A stretch of DNA of 34,417 nucleotides, taken from Pseudomonadota bacterium. GTDB taxonomy: Bacteria; Pseudomonadota; Gammaproteobacteria; Steroidobacterales; Woeseiaceae. The stretch is from positions 1 to 34,417 of the forward strand of contig JACZWL010000034.1 of assembly GCA_022572185.1 (NCBI GenBank), written 5' to 3'. Both the position numbers and the translations under genes were made by a program. Below the pieces are notes generated by a model that was given only the letters and a program-made list of their open reading frames with translations, made no database searches and was not told the DNA's origin. Shown here in pieces: positions 25,096 to 33,396 of the stretch (positions are counted from its first letter, which is position 1; the number at the start of each line of letters is the position of its first letter).

Positions 25096-26055
25096 TTAGG
25101 TCAACCAGTCCGCAATGATTTGTGCCACCCGCGGATGTATGTAGTATCCGGCTGAGCTGTGAGGATTGGATTTTCCATAGCGAACCGTCAAATTGTAAAT
25201 CTGATAGTCCCGGATGCTGCTGACCAGTTTTTCCTTCAGCATTGTCTTGAAATCATCCGCCAGCGTGTTGTCGTGGCAAGCATAATCATCTTCTGCAGAT
25301 ATGTTGTGCCATGACAAGATGATTCGTGGATATCGTTTTGCCACTTTTTCCTTTGCGCCGAGCAATTTTTTCCGAACGGCAGAATCACCGAGTGGGGCTC
25401 CAAGGGTCAGCCAGACGTCAATCTTCCGCTCCGAATACTGCGCCGATATTTCCGGGTCGTGTGACAGTTCCCAGATGACGTCGTAAGCAACGATGCAGCC
25501 CGTGCCGTGCGAAATCAGCATGACCTGATCGCCCCTGTCCATCGCCGCACACAAAGTCGTTCTGACTCGCTGTCGTACCTGCGCAGCAAAATCACTCTTG
25601 GGGTTCCAGTACACACCGAGATCTTTGGCAACTTTGGCAATCAGCGGGCTGGCGAGCCCGACCGCACCCAATACAGGAGCAGCGATGTCCGCAGCAAACT
25701 CGGCGATAGCAGATTTGCCGGGAAGTTTATCGTAACGCTGGATGCTGAATTTCTTTCTCTTGTCGATTTGCCGCAGCATATGCAAAGCATTGCGCCGATC
25801 GCCAATATCAAGCTGCTCGTCGTAGTGCCCACCTTGTTCGATTAGAAGGGCGTTTGTGAGGTCGCCGTAATAGGCGAGCTCCTTGTTCAAGCTACGATAG
25901 TCATCAAGCAACTCCGGATAATCTCTTTCCATTCCGGCCGCAAGCGCGGTATCGGCCAGATCCAGCAGATCCTTGCCCGACGGCTTGAAATCGCGGCCAT
26001 GGACGATGACCAGACTACGACCGGATGTTCCGCTCGTGTAGGTGTGACTACTCAT
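25096..26055 (-). CDS. Alpha/beta-hydrolase-fold protein lacking the usual nucleophile serine
   Basis: This 319-residue protein starts at ATG 26055 (MSSHTYTSG). The N-terminal strand LVIVHGRDF and the nucleophile-elbow region VMLISHGTGCIVAYDVIWEL identify an alpha/beta hydrolase. In the elbow the pattern is S-H-G-T-G, with G184 at the position of the serine in GHSxG enzymes; GGC would arise from AGC by one base. A C-terminal histidine (H299 in NPHSSAGYY) is retained. There is no signal peptide, and a hydrophobic alanine-rich stretch occurs at about 120-145. It overlaps the end of the upstream SdiA-regulated-type gene by eight bases, so the two are co-transcribed. It converges on the CotH-like gene. 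The substrate is unknown and it may be non-catalytic. Confidence 0.65.
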   Translation of the reverse strand: MSSHTYTSGTSGRSLVIVHGRDFKPSGKDLLDLADTALAAGMERDYPELLDDYRSLNKELAYYGDLTNALLIEQGGHYDEQLDIGDRRNALHMLRQIDKRKKFSIQRYDKLPGKSAIAEFAADIAAPVLGAVGLASPLIAKVAKDLGVYWNPKSDFAAQVRQRVRTTLCAAMDRGDQVMLISHGTGCIVAYDVIWELSHDPEISAQYSERKIDVWLTLGAPLGDSAVRKKLLGAKEKVAKRYPRIILSWHNISAEDDYACHDNTLADDFKTMLKEKLVSSIRDYQIYNLTVRYGKSNPHSSAGYYIHPRVAQIIADWLT

Positions 26056-26947
26056 CTTTGTTGGTCCGTGGATTATTATGACCCGGCGCATAGACGCTGA
26101 GCCTTGCTTTCTTTTTTCCACCCTCGTCGGCGATCAGCAATCTGCCGTCCCGGGTTATTTCGATCCCCTCTGCCTGCCGGTGACGGTCCGCCAACGGCAG
26201 AATTATAGCGTTAATCAGCTCACCATTCGGTTTCATTTCGATAATCGCACGTTGCCGCGCCGCGACCACAACTAAATTTGCCGTTCCCGGGTCGACTGCG
26301 ATACCAGAGGGACTGATGTGCTTCTTGCCCAGCTTACCCGCGATATCGTCTTCAGGAATCATGATTTCGCGTTCGCGGAGAACCTTGCCGGTCAACGGCG
26401 ACCAGACGAAGACAGATAATTTACCGCCTTTGCCCTTCACCCTGCTTTTCTTGCAGGCCAGGAGAAGTGTGCCCGACTGCCTGTCCTGTGCGAGCCCCTC
26501 GATCTCACAGAGCTTGCCGAGGCCTGTTTTGTAGGTCTTGAACCGCATTTTGTCGCCGTCATCGCCTTCGGCGGTCGCGTATAACCGGCCCTTGCTGGTC
26601 ACCAGATAGAACACATCGTTCAGAATGGCGATGCCCTCGAAGTCACCGTGCACTGTCGGGTCCCCCAGGGCGAATGCCTTGACGATTTTGCCTTGCTGGT
26701 AGTCAAGCTCGTAAACGATTGCCTTTTCGTCAGTGACTGCGAATAAACGGCCATCCGGTGTCAGCGCCAGGCCGGAAATTTCTTTGAGTTTCTTGGGCAG
26801 CTTCCATTGCTGCAGCGATTCGGAATCGAGGGGAAATCTGTCCAGCCCCTTGCCATTGGTCGAGTCGGACGCCTGCGAACAGGCAGTCATCAAGCTCAGC
26901 AAAGCTATTACAAAGGGGCGTGCGAGCTCTGCCCCTCGAGAAACCAC
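26048..26947 (-). CDS. SdiA-regulated-domain lipoprotein (beta-propeller)
   Basis: This is a 299-residue protein. An N-terminal signal ends in LMTAC, a lipobox with C23 as the predicted lipidated residue. Residues about 50-290 match the SdiA-regulated / YjiK-like beta-propeller family: LKEISGLALTPDGRLFAVTDEKAIVYELD, GDFEGIAILNDVFYLVTSKGRLY, CEIEGLAQDRQSGTLLLACK, SPSGIAVDPGTANLVVVAARQRAI and AEGIEITRDGRLLIADEGG. These repeated blades include conserved acidic residues. The start codon is a GTG at 26947. Its molecular function is not known. It precedes the hydrolase gene with an eight-base overlap. Confidence 0.8.
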   Translation of the reverse strand: MVSRGAELARPFVIALLSLMTACSQASDSTNGKGLDRFPLDSESLQQWKLPKKLKEISGLALTPDGRLFAVTDEKAIVYELDYQQGKIVKAFALGDPTVHGDFEGIAILNDVFYLVTSKGRLYATAEGDDGDKMRFKTYKTGLGKLCEIEGLAQDRQSGTLLLACKKSRVKGKGGKLSVFVWSPLTGKVLREREIMIPEDDIAGKLGKKHISPSGIAVDPGTANLVVVAARQRAIIEMKPNGELINAIILPLADRHRQAEGIEITRDGRLLIADEGGKKKARLSVYAPGHNNPRTNKDE

Positions 26948-27025
26948 TAAGTCTGCATCCCGGTGGGCTGTCCGGGTAATCTTAGCGTAGCGAAAAGGCG
27001 GGAGAGAGATTGCCCGGCCTGAGTC

Positions 27026-27673
27026 CTAATAATCATCCTCAGCGCGGTCTCGCCGGGTCAGCATGGAGAAGAATGTGCCGGACAGTGTTTTTCCATATTC
27101 CAGCTTCCAGATGATCATGTTCGCGTAGACGAATGCCATCGAAATGACCATCGCAACGCCCAACGCACCGATCCCGGAACCGAGACCGATACTGATCGCC
27201 GCAAATATGTACATTGCCTGCGATGGCTGGTCGAGTGTAAACCGGAATCGTACCGCCGCAACGATACCGGCGAGACTGAACGCAAGAGCCAGGCTGTTCA
27301 TGACGATCATCGATATGCCCGTTACCACGATCGGCATGATGATGATCGTCTGCACGAAAGACTGACTGACTTCCTTGCTGCGGCTTGTGATGAAGTACAC
27401 CCACGATACGGGAATGATCAGTATCCCTGCGCCCAGGCTGGCGAACGCCAGCCGGAACGCTGCGTCCGGCCCGCGGATGATTTCCTCTGCACTTGAATAT
27501 ATGGCCTCGAATTCGCCGCCTCCCGCGCTGGCCAGGTCGCCAATACCGCCGATCGGAAAGAAGTCCTGGATTGCCGGAAATTTCCTGAGGAGGAACATCA
27601 TCAGTCCTGCCCAGAACGCGTAGTACATCGTGATCAGCGTCATCGGTATCAGGAAACTAGCTGATCTTCTCAT
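27026..27673 (-). CDS. DUF4956 integral membrane protein
   Basis: This is a 215-residue membrane protein. There are about four to five hydrophobic segments (near 10-30, 75-100, 108-130, 133-170). The DUF4956 core LAGIVAAVRFRFTLDQPSQAMYIFAAISIGLGSGIGALGVAM is visible at about 125-170, with conserved arginines in VRFR. The ATG at 27673 is preferred to a TTG at 27718, because the added residues are only basic and a GGTGG lies shortly upstream. DUF4956 proteins are often found near VTC-type polyphosphate polymerase and CotH genes in other bacteria. A CotH-like gene is three genes away here, but no VTC gene is visible. Confidence 0.75.
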   Translation of the reverse strand: MRRSASFLIPMTLITMYYAFWAGLMMFLLRKFPAIQDFFPIGGIGDLASAGGGEFEAIYSSAEEIIRGPDAAFRLAFASLGAGILIIPVSWVYFITSRSKEVSQSFVQTIIIMPIVVTGISMIVMNSLALAFSLAGIVAAVRFRFTLDQPSQAMYIFAAISIGLGSGIGALGVAMVISMAFVYANMIIWKLEYGKTLSGTFFSMLTRRDRAEDDY

Positions 27674-27806
27674 CACACCACCCCGCGTGAGTACGCGTCT
27701 CGTCGCATTCAACCGCAAGATACCCCTGTGCCGTCAATATCGCCACATTCCCTGGCGAAATGTCCGGTGTTAGGCTATGCACCGCAACATCGGCAGCAGG
27801 ACTTTT

Positions 27807-28784
27807 ATGACCCAATCAGTACAACTACTCGGTATCAGCAACGCGATTGTCGACGTACTCGCGCATGTCGACGAAAATTTCCTCAAGAGGATCGGCGCAC
27901 CTCGAGGCTCGATGACCTTGATAGACGAGGCGCGCGCGCATGAGATTTACGACATGATGGGCCCCGCCACGGAAATGTCAGGCGGCTCAGTCGCGAACAC
28001 CATTGCGGGGTTTGCGATTCTGGGCGGATCGGCCTCCTATATCGGCCGTGTCCAAAACGATCAGCTCGGCGAAATTTTCGTTCATGACATGCGCTCGCTG
28101 GGTGTCGATGTCAGGACTGCGCCCGTTGCGGACGGCGCGCCGACAGCACGAAGCCATATTCTGATCGACCCTGACGGCCAGCGAACTATGCAGACCTATC
28201 TCGGCGCATGCACCGAACTCGGTGTAGCCGATGTCACGGAGGAAACAGTCGGCACGCCAAAGGTCATCCTGCTCGAGGGTTACGTCTGGGACATACCCGA
28301 AGGCCCCGCTTTGGCCGCTGAAGCCATACGGATCGCGAAACAGAACGGTTCGGCGGTCGCACTGTCTTTATCTGATTCGTATTGTGTCAAACGACATCGT
28401 GATGTATTCGCAAAAGTCGTCCGGGACGACGTCAATATGGTTTTCGCTGATGACGACGAGGTGATGGCGCTCTATGAGGTAAGCAAATTCGAGGATGTAT
28501 TATCGGCGATCGACGGGTCGGACAAGCTCTTCGTCATGACGCGTTCCGAAAAAGGCTCCGTAATCGTCGAAGGTGCTACGAAAATTATCCAGGAAGCAAA
28601 CGCCATCGAACAGCTCATTGACACCACTGGCGCGGGTGATGCCTACGCAGCGGCTTTTCTCTATGGCTGGACATCCGGCAAGGATCTCGATGAATGCGCA
28701 CGACTCGGCACGCACGTTGCCACGAGTGTCATTCAACAGCTTGGTGCTCGCATTGAAACAAATGTACTCGAATCTTTTGCATAA
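27807..28784 (+). CDS. PfkB-family carbohydrate/nucleoside kinase, adenosine-kinase-like
   Basis: This is a 325-residue kinase. The PfkB N-terminal signature region GGSVANTIAGFAILGGSASYIGRVQNDQLG and the C-terminal DTTGAGDAYAAAFLYG (with the catalytic aspartate) are intact. The protein resembles those annotated as adenosine kinase, which make AMP from adenosine and ATP in the cytoplasm. Ribokinase-type substrates cannot be excluded. The ATG at 27807 has AGGA seven bases upstream; the in-frame ATG at 27777 is rejected. Its 3' end overlaps the start of the next gene by 23 bases. Neighbouring deoD and deoC support a nucleoside role. Confidence 0.82.
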   Translation: MTQSVQLLGISNAIVDVLAHVDENFLKRIGAPRGSMTLIDEARAHEIYDMMGPATEMSGGSVANTIAGFAILGGSASYIGRVQNDQLGEIFVHDMRSLGVDVRTAPVADGAPTARSHILIDPDGQRTMQTYLGACTELGVADVTEETVGTPKVILLEGYVWDIPEGPALAAEAIRIAKQNGSAVALSLSDSYCVKRHRDVFAKVVRDDVNMVFADDDEVMALYEVSKFEDVLSAIDGSDKLFVMTRSEKGSVIVEGATKIIQEANAIEQLIDTTGAGDAYAAAFLYGWTSGKDLDECARLGTHVATSVIQQLGARIETNVLESFA

Positions 28785-30081
28785 GCCTGGCTTTGTCGCA
28801 ATCTGCTCGTTGGCACTAATTGCCATGGTGGCGCATGCCGCCGACCCATCTACAGCAAGCGCCAGCGCCGAGCGCATGCAGCAACGAATTCACGCATTGT
28901 CGAAATTCGGCGCCAATCCGCAGGGCGGCGTCAGCCGTGTCGCGTTCAGCAAAGCCGATATCGAAGGCCGCGAGTACATCAAGGATTTGATGGAACAAGC
29001 CGGCCTCGAAGTGCGCCTCGACACAGCCGGCAATATCATCGGCAAACGGGAGGGAAGCGATCCGGACCTGCCGGTCATCATGTTCGGCTCACACATCGAT
29101 TCCGTGCCCGGCGGTGGTAATTACGACGGCGATGTCGGGGTCATCGCTGCCATCGAAGTCGCCCAGTTGCTGCACGAAAACGGCGTAAAGACGCGACATC
29201 CTTTGGAAGTTGTCAGCTTTACCGATGAGGAAGGCGGCCTGATCGGCAGCCGGGCCATGACGACAGGCCTGGGCCCGAGCGCGCTCAGTGTCGTCAGCCA
29301 CAGCGGCATGACCATTGCTGAAGGCATTCGAGTCGTTGGTGGCGACCCGGACCGATTGGAACTTGCCCTTCGCAGTGCCGATGAATTTACCGCTTTCATC
29401 GAGCTGCATATCGAACAAGGCGCGTTCCTGCACGAGGAAGGCATCGACATCGGCGTGGTCGAGGGAATTGTCGGTATTCGCTGGTGGGATGTGGTGATCG
29501 AAGGTGTCGCCAATCACGCCGGCACGACACCGATGAACAGGCGTCAGGATGCAATGCTGTCGGCGGCCGAACTAACGCTCGCAGTAAACAGCGTCGCCAC
29601 TTCTTTGCAGGGTCGCCAGGTCGCAACCGTCGGCAGAATCCGCGCCGAACCCGGCGCGCCGAATGTCATACCGGGTCGTGTCGTGATGAGTCTGGAAATC
29701 CGCGACCTCGATGCGGACAAGATACAGCAGGTTTTCGATGCAATCATGATCGAGGCAGACAGCATTGCAGAGGCGCGACAGACGCCGATAAGATTCGAGG
29801 AAATCGACGTCGCATCCCCGCCGGCACCCACCGACTTACGCGTGCGCAGGATAATCGCGCAATCCGCCGACGACCTGGGCCTGAGTTTCAGGTATATGCC
29901 GAGTGGCGCAGGCCACGATGCCCAGGACATGACCCACGTCGCGCCGACCGGCATGATTTTCGTGCCAAGCGTCGGCGGCATCAGCCACTCGCCCAAGGAA
30001 TTCACGTCAGCAGAAGACATGGCGAACGGGGCAAATGTCTTGCTCAGAACGGTACTTGCCATAGACGGTGGCGCACTTTAA
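28762..30081 (+). CDS. M20-family amidohydrolase (allantoate / N-carbamoyl-amino-acid hydrolase type) with signal peptide
   Basis: This 439-residue protein belongs to the hydantoinase/carbamoylase group of M20 metallopeptidases. Metal-binding signatures are FGSHIDSVPGGGNYDGDVG (H111, D122), FTDEEGGLIGSR (E156/E157), FIELHIEQG, GAGHDAQDM and the final SVGGISHSPKE histidine. It probably hydrolyses an amide or ureido bond, releasing ammonia. Residues 1-26 form a Sec signal peptide (ICSLALIAMVAHA-AD), which is unusual for allantoate amidohydrolases and implies a periplasmic enzyme. The ATG at 28762 is chosen because it opens this signal peptide; the longer frame back to 28573 overlaps the kinase gene. 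With allantoicase already present in the window, allantoate may not be its substrate. Confidence 0.82.
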   Translation: MYSNLLHKPGFVAICSLALIAMVAHAADPSTASASAERMQQRIHALSKFGANPQGGVSRVAFSKADIEGREYIKDLMEQAGLEVRLDTAGNIIGKREGSDPDLPVIMFGSHIDSVPGGGNYDGDVGVIAAIEVAQLLHENGVKTRHPLEVVSFTDEEGGLIGSRAMTTGLGPSALSVVSHSGMTIAEGIRVVGGDPDRLELALRSADEFTAFIELHIEQGAFLHEEGIDIGVVEGIVGIRWWDVVIEGVANHAGTTPMNRRQDAMLSAAELTLAVNSVATSLQGRQVATVGRIRAEPGAPNVIPGRVVMSLEIRDLDADKIQQVFDAIMIEADSIAEARQTPIRFEEIDVASPPAPTDLRVRRIIAQSADDLGLSFRYMPSGAGHDAQDMTHVAPTGMIFVPSVGGISHSPKEFTSAEDMANGANVLLRTVLAIDGGAL

Positions 30082-30104
30082 AAAAGGGCTACGCCCCCTT
30101 ATTT
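30080..30104 (-). terminator. Intrinsic terminator of the deo operon, possibly bidirectional
   Basis: On the minus strand, GGGC-GTA-GCCC (30096-30086) is followed by six T residues (30085-30080). It lies directly after the stop of the ALDH-like gene. The plus strand has the same stem followed by TTATTTT, so it may also end the M20 transcript. Confidence 0.75.
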
Positions 30105-30977
30105 TCAACTGCCGATCGGATGCCAGGTTGTCTTGGTTTCCTGAGTGTCTTTGATCAGGTAGGGGTTCTGCGCCGCGTCTTCCGACCACTTTGTGTCAAC
30201 TCTCGAAATAACTCTCTTGATGTTGTCCGCTGCCAGGACCTGAATGTCCCTGCTGACATCAGTATCACCATCACAAAAAATCACGGCGTTGACATCCATG
30301 TGTGACGCGAATTGTTCCGTCAGTTCGTCGCGGAAGCCTGTCAGTATGTTGACGACACCTGCAGGCACGTCCGATGCGTGCACAACCTCGGCAAAACTCA
30401 CCGCACACAAGGGCAGCAACTCCGATGCAAGCACCACGCAAGTGTTTCCGCCAACAATTGCCGGCGCTATATTGGAGACGAGTCCGAGCAGTCCACTGTC
30501 GTTCGGGGCGATGACGGCAACCACGCCGGTAGGTTCCAGGACCGAAAAGTTGAAGTGTGATGAAGCGACGGGATTCACTGCGCTGAATACCTGTTGATAC
30601 TTGTCTGACCAGCCCGCGTAATATATGAGACGGTCGATGGTCGCATCGACTTCAGCCCGGGCACGGCGCTTTGAAACCCCTTGCAAGACAAGTTCCGCGA
30701 CGAATTGTTCGGCCCTGCCTTCGAGCATCTCGGCGATGCGATACAGAATCTGACCCCGAAGATACGCGCTTGCCGCCGACCAGGCGGCGAAAGCGTTTCT
30801 CGCGGCAACAACCGAATTGCGAAAATCCTTGCGGCTGCCCCGACATATGCTGGCGATGACATTGCCCTCGTCATCTTTCAACGGGAAGTAACGTCCGGAC
30901 TCCGTCCGTGGAAACTTGCCGTCGATGTAAATCTTGTACGTCTTCGCAACGGGGACGCGTGATGTCGCAGCAACCAT
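30105..30977 (-). CDS. Truncated aldehyde-dehydrogenase-like protein lacking a catalytic domain
   Basis: This 290-residue protein corresponds to roughly the N-terminal NAD-binding half of an ALDH (normally about 490 residues). YKIYIDGKFPRTESG, the helix block ILYRIAEMLEGRAEQFV, YYAGWSDK and VAVIAPNDSGLLGLVSNIAPAIVGGN can be matched. There is no catalytic cysteine motif, and the usual PWN is altered to APND. The downstream ALDH strand elements are replaced by a short unique tail. The ATG at 30977 has an excellent GGAGG site, and the gene begins two bases after the full-length ALDH stop. Together the pair has the size and order of the two halves of ALDH16, whose second domain is non-catalytic. 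It probably acts as a structural partner of the upstream ALDH. Confidence 0.75.
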   Translation of the reverse strand: MVAATSRVPVAKTYKIYIDGKFPRTESGRYFPLKDDEGNVIASICRGSRKDFRNSVVAARNAFAAWSAASAYLRGQILYRIAEMLEGRAEQFVAELVLQGVSKRRARAEVDATIDRLIYYAGWSDKYQQVFSAVNPVASSHFNFSVLEPTGVVAVIAPNDSGLLGLVSNIAPAIVGGNTCVVLASELLPLCAVSFAEVVHASDVPAGVVNILTGFRDELTEQFASHMDVNAVIFCDGDTDVSRDIQVLAADNIKRVISRVDTKWSEDAAQNPYLIKDTQETKTTWHPIGS

Positions 30978-30979
30978 GA

Positions 30980-32452
30980 TTACGCCTCCAGCCTCACATA
31001 GGCACCGAGGCCGTGCAGGCCGCCTTCCCTGCCGAAACCGCTTTCCTTGTAGCCGCCGAAAGGTGACGTCGGATCGAATTTGTTGAACGTGTTTGCCCAG
31101 ATAACGCCGGCCCGGATGCCCTGTGTCATCTTGAAGATCTTTGCGCCTTTGTCGGTCCAGATACCGCCCGAAAGCCCGTATGGCGTGTTGTTGGCTTTCG
31201 ACAAGCCCTCTTCCAGAGTGCGGAAAGTCTGGATCGCCAGTACGGGGCCGAAAATCTCCTCCTGAACGATCCGGTTCGACTGAGACACGCCGGTAAATAT
31301 CGTCGGCCGGCACCAGTAACCGCGGTCGGGAACCGCACAGGAGCTCTGGTACATCTGCGCACCCTCTTCCTGCCCGAGTTTCAGATAGGATTCGATCGTC
31401 TCGAGCTGCGAGGCAGAGTTGATTGCGCCGATATCCGTGTTCTTGTCGAGTGGATCACCGACGATGAGGGTTTCCATCCGGTCCCTGAGCTTTCGAATGA
31501 CTTCATCCGCGACTGACTCCTGCACGAACAGCCGGGAGCCGGCACAGCAGACATGCCCCTGGTTAAAGAAGATGCCGTTGACGATGCCCTCGACGGCCTC
31601 ATCGATCGCCGCGTCCGCGAAGATAATATTGGCCGCTTTGCCGCCCAGTTCCAGGGTGTATCTCTTGCCGGTGCCGGCGATTGCCTTTTGAATGATCCGG
31701 CCGACTTCCGTCGATCCGGTGAACGCGATCTTGTCGATATCCGGATGATTGACGATCGCCGCGCCTGTCTCGCCGGCGCCGGTGACAATATTGACGACGC
31801 CCGGTGGCAAGCCGGCATCACGAATGACCTCGGCGAGCTTCATTGCCGTCAAGGGTGTCGTTTCCGCCGGTTTCAATACGACGGTATTGCCACAGGCCAG
31901 GGCGGGGGCAATTTTCCACGCACACATCAGCAGCGGGAAATTCCAGGGAATGATCTGTCCGGCAACACCGAGGGGCACGGCATGTCTTCCGGGGAACGCA
32001 TACTCGAGCTTGTCGGCCCAGCCTGCGTAATAGAAGAAGTGTGCGGCGGCCAGCGGTATGTCGATATCGCGCGATTCGCGGATTGGCTTGCCGCCGTCGA
32101 GGGATTCGATGACTGCAAACTCGCGCGCCCGCTCCTGCAGTATGCGGGCGATTCTGTAGATATATTTGCTGCGTTCCGACGCCGGCATCTTTGACCAGAC
32201 GCCGTTGTATGCCTTGCGCGCCGCTTTGACGGCGCGATCGACATCGGCTTCGCCTGCCAGCGCCACGCTACTCAGCTGCTCTTCGGTGGCAGGATTGATG
32301 GTCTCGAAATGCCGGCCTGCTTCCGGCGCAACGAATTCGCCACCGATAAACAGCTTGTACCGCTGGTCGATCGTAACGTGGTCCGTACTCTCCGGTGCCG
32401 GTGCGTACTGCCAGCCATCGTTAAACGCCAGCTTGTTCGGTTCAGTGCTCAC
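30980..32452 (-). CDS. Aldehyde dehydrogenase, ALDH16-like catalytic unit
   Basis: This is a 490-residue NAD(P)-dependent aldehyde dehydrogenase from the GTG at 32452. Present are IPWNFPLLMCAWKIAPALACGNTVVLKP, FTGSTEVGR, the general-base glutamate in LELGGKAA and the catalytic cysteine in GHVCCAGSR. Late signatures EEIFGPVLAIQTF and SPFGGYKESGFGREGG are also intact. An N-terminal YAPAPEST motif resembles the YGPAPES found in ALDH16. DeoC, encoded upstream, releases acetaldehyde, so acetaldehyde oxidation is a likely role. A second GTG at 32503 would overlap deoC by 38 bases. It is the third gene of deoD-deoC-aldh-aldh-like. Confidence 0.88.
   Translation of the reverse strand: MSTEPNKLAFNDGWQYAPAPESTDHVTIDQRYKLFIGGEFVAPEAGRHFETINPATEEQLSSVALAGEADVDRAVKAARKAYNGVWSKMPASERSKYIYRIARILQERAREFAVIESLDGGKPIRESRDIDIPLAAAHFFYYAGWADKLEYAFPGRHAVPLGVAGQIIPWNFPLLMCAWKIAPALACGNTVVLKPAETTPLTAMKLAEVIRDAGLPPGVVNIVTGAGETGAAIVNHPDIDKIAFTGSTEVGRIIQKAIAGTGKRYTLELGGKAANIIFADAAIDEAVEGIVNGIFFNQGHVCCAGSRLFVQESVADEVIRKLRDRMETLIVGDPLDKNTDIGAINSASQLETIESYLKLGQEEGAQMYQSSCAVPDRGYWCRPTIFTGVSQSNRIVQEEIFGPVLAIQTFRTLEEGLSKANNTPYGLSGGIWTDKGAKIFKMTQGIRAGVIWANTFNKFDPTSPFGGYKESGFGREGGLHGLGAYVRLEA
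30985..30989 (-). promoter_or_regulatory. Strong ribosome binding site for the ALDH-like gene
   Basis: GGAGG on the minus strand, seven bases before the ATG at 30977, lies within the last codons of the ALDH gene. It argues that the short ALDH-like protein is a real separate gene rather than a product of a frameshift. Confidence 0.7.
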
Positions 32453-32465
32453 AAAATTACCGCTA

Positions 32466-33392
32466 TTAGTCTTTGGAAAAATAATCGGCCGATTGATAGA
32501 CACCGGTCGCCTGTTTTTGCAATTGCATCAGTACATCATTCGCCAGCGAACTGGCGCCGAAGCGAAACCATTCTTTCGTCATCCAGGCCTGGCCCAGCGT
32601 CTCGCGCAGCATGACGAGATAGTGCACGGCAAGCTTGGCTTTCGATATCCCGCCCGCCGGCTTCATGCCGACCATGCGGCCTGTCTCATAATAATAGTCC
32701 CTAATGGCCTGCAGCATAACGAGCGTGACGGGCATCGTGGCCGCAGGCTGGATCTTGCCGGTCGACGTCTTGATGAAGTCCGCCCCGGCATGCATCGCCA
32801 GCACGCTGGCCCGGCGTATCCTGTCCAGCGTTCCGAGCTCGCCAGTCTCCAGTATTACCTTGAGATGCGCCTTTCCGCAGGCCTCCTTGATCGCCGCGAT
32901 TTCATCGAATACGAAGCCGTATTCCCCTTGCAGAAAAGCGCCGCGGGATATCACCATGTCAATTTCGTCGGCGCCATCATCGACGGCAATCCTGGTTTCC
33001 TCGAGCTTGATCTGTCGCGGCGTCATACCACTGGGGAATGCCGTGGCCACCGACGCGACCTTGATGTCATTGTCACCCAGCGCCTGCTTTGCGACCCCGA
33101 CCATGGTCGGATACACACACACGGCAGCGACATGCGGCAAGCCGGGCATCGAATCGTGAAGGTGAAGGGCTTTCTGACAGAGCTGCCGCACTTTGCCCGG
33201 CGTATCCTGGCCCTCGAGCGTCGTCAGGTCGATCATGCTCAGGACCATTTTCAAAGCCTCGACCTTCGATTCCTTCTTGATGCTGCGGCTCTGGAACCTG
33301 GCGACACGTTCCTTCACGCCAACTTCATCGACGCGCGTCACCTGCCCGAGGTCAGGCATCTGCGTCGAAACCGGTACTGCCGCCAAACTCAT
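32466..33392 (-). CDS. deoC: Deoxyribose-phosphate aldolase
   Basis: This 308-residue class I aldolase cleaves 2-deoxyribose-5-phosphate to acetaldehyde and glyceraldehyde-3-phosphate. Signatures are MIDLTTLEGQDT, VAAVCVYPTMV, KVILETGEL, the Schiff-base lysine K208 in DFIKTSTGK and the second active-site lysine K244 in GMKPAGGI. It belongs to the longer DeoC type (about 300-330 residues) rather than the 259-residue E. coli type. The ATG at 33392 lies four bases after the deoD stop with GGGTGA upstream; upstream in-frame residues overlap deoD and are rejected. Confidence 0.94.
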   Translation of the reverse strand: MSLAAVPVSTQMPDLGQVTRVDEVGVKERVARFQSRSIKKESKVEALKMVLSMIDLTTLEGQDTPGKVRQLCQKALHLHDSMPGLPHVAAVCVYPTMVGVAKQALGDNDIKVASVATAFPSGMTPRQIKLEETRIAVDDGADEIDMVISRGAFLQGEYGFVFDEIAAIKEACGKAHLKVILETGELGTLDRIRRASVLAMHAGADFIKTSTGKIQPAATMPVTLVMLQAIRDYYYETGRMVGMKPAGGISKAKLAVHYLVMLRETLGQAWMTKEWFRFGASSLANDVLMQLQKQATGVYQSADYFSKD

Positions 33393-33396
33393 ATCG

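Noticed and set aside
28573-28761. A longer N-terminus for the M20 amidohydrolase
   Set aside because: It lies wholly inside the kinase gene, and the signal peptide begins at 28762.
30105-32503. A single ALDH16 gene broken by a frameshift
   Set aside because: The second part is out of frame with the first, but it has its own ATG and a strong GGAGG site at a good distance, so two genes are more likely.
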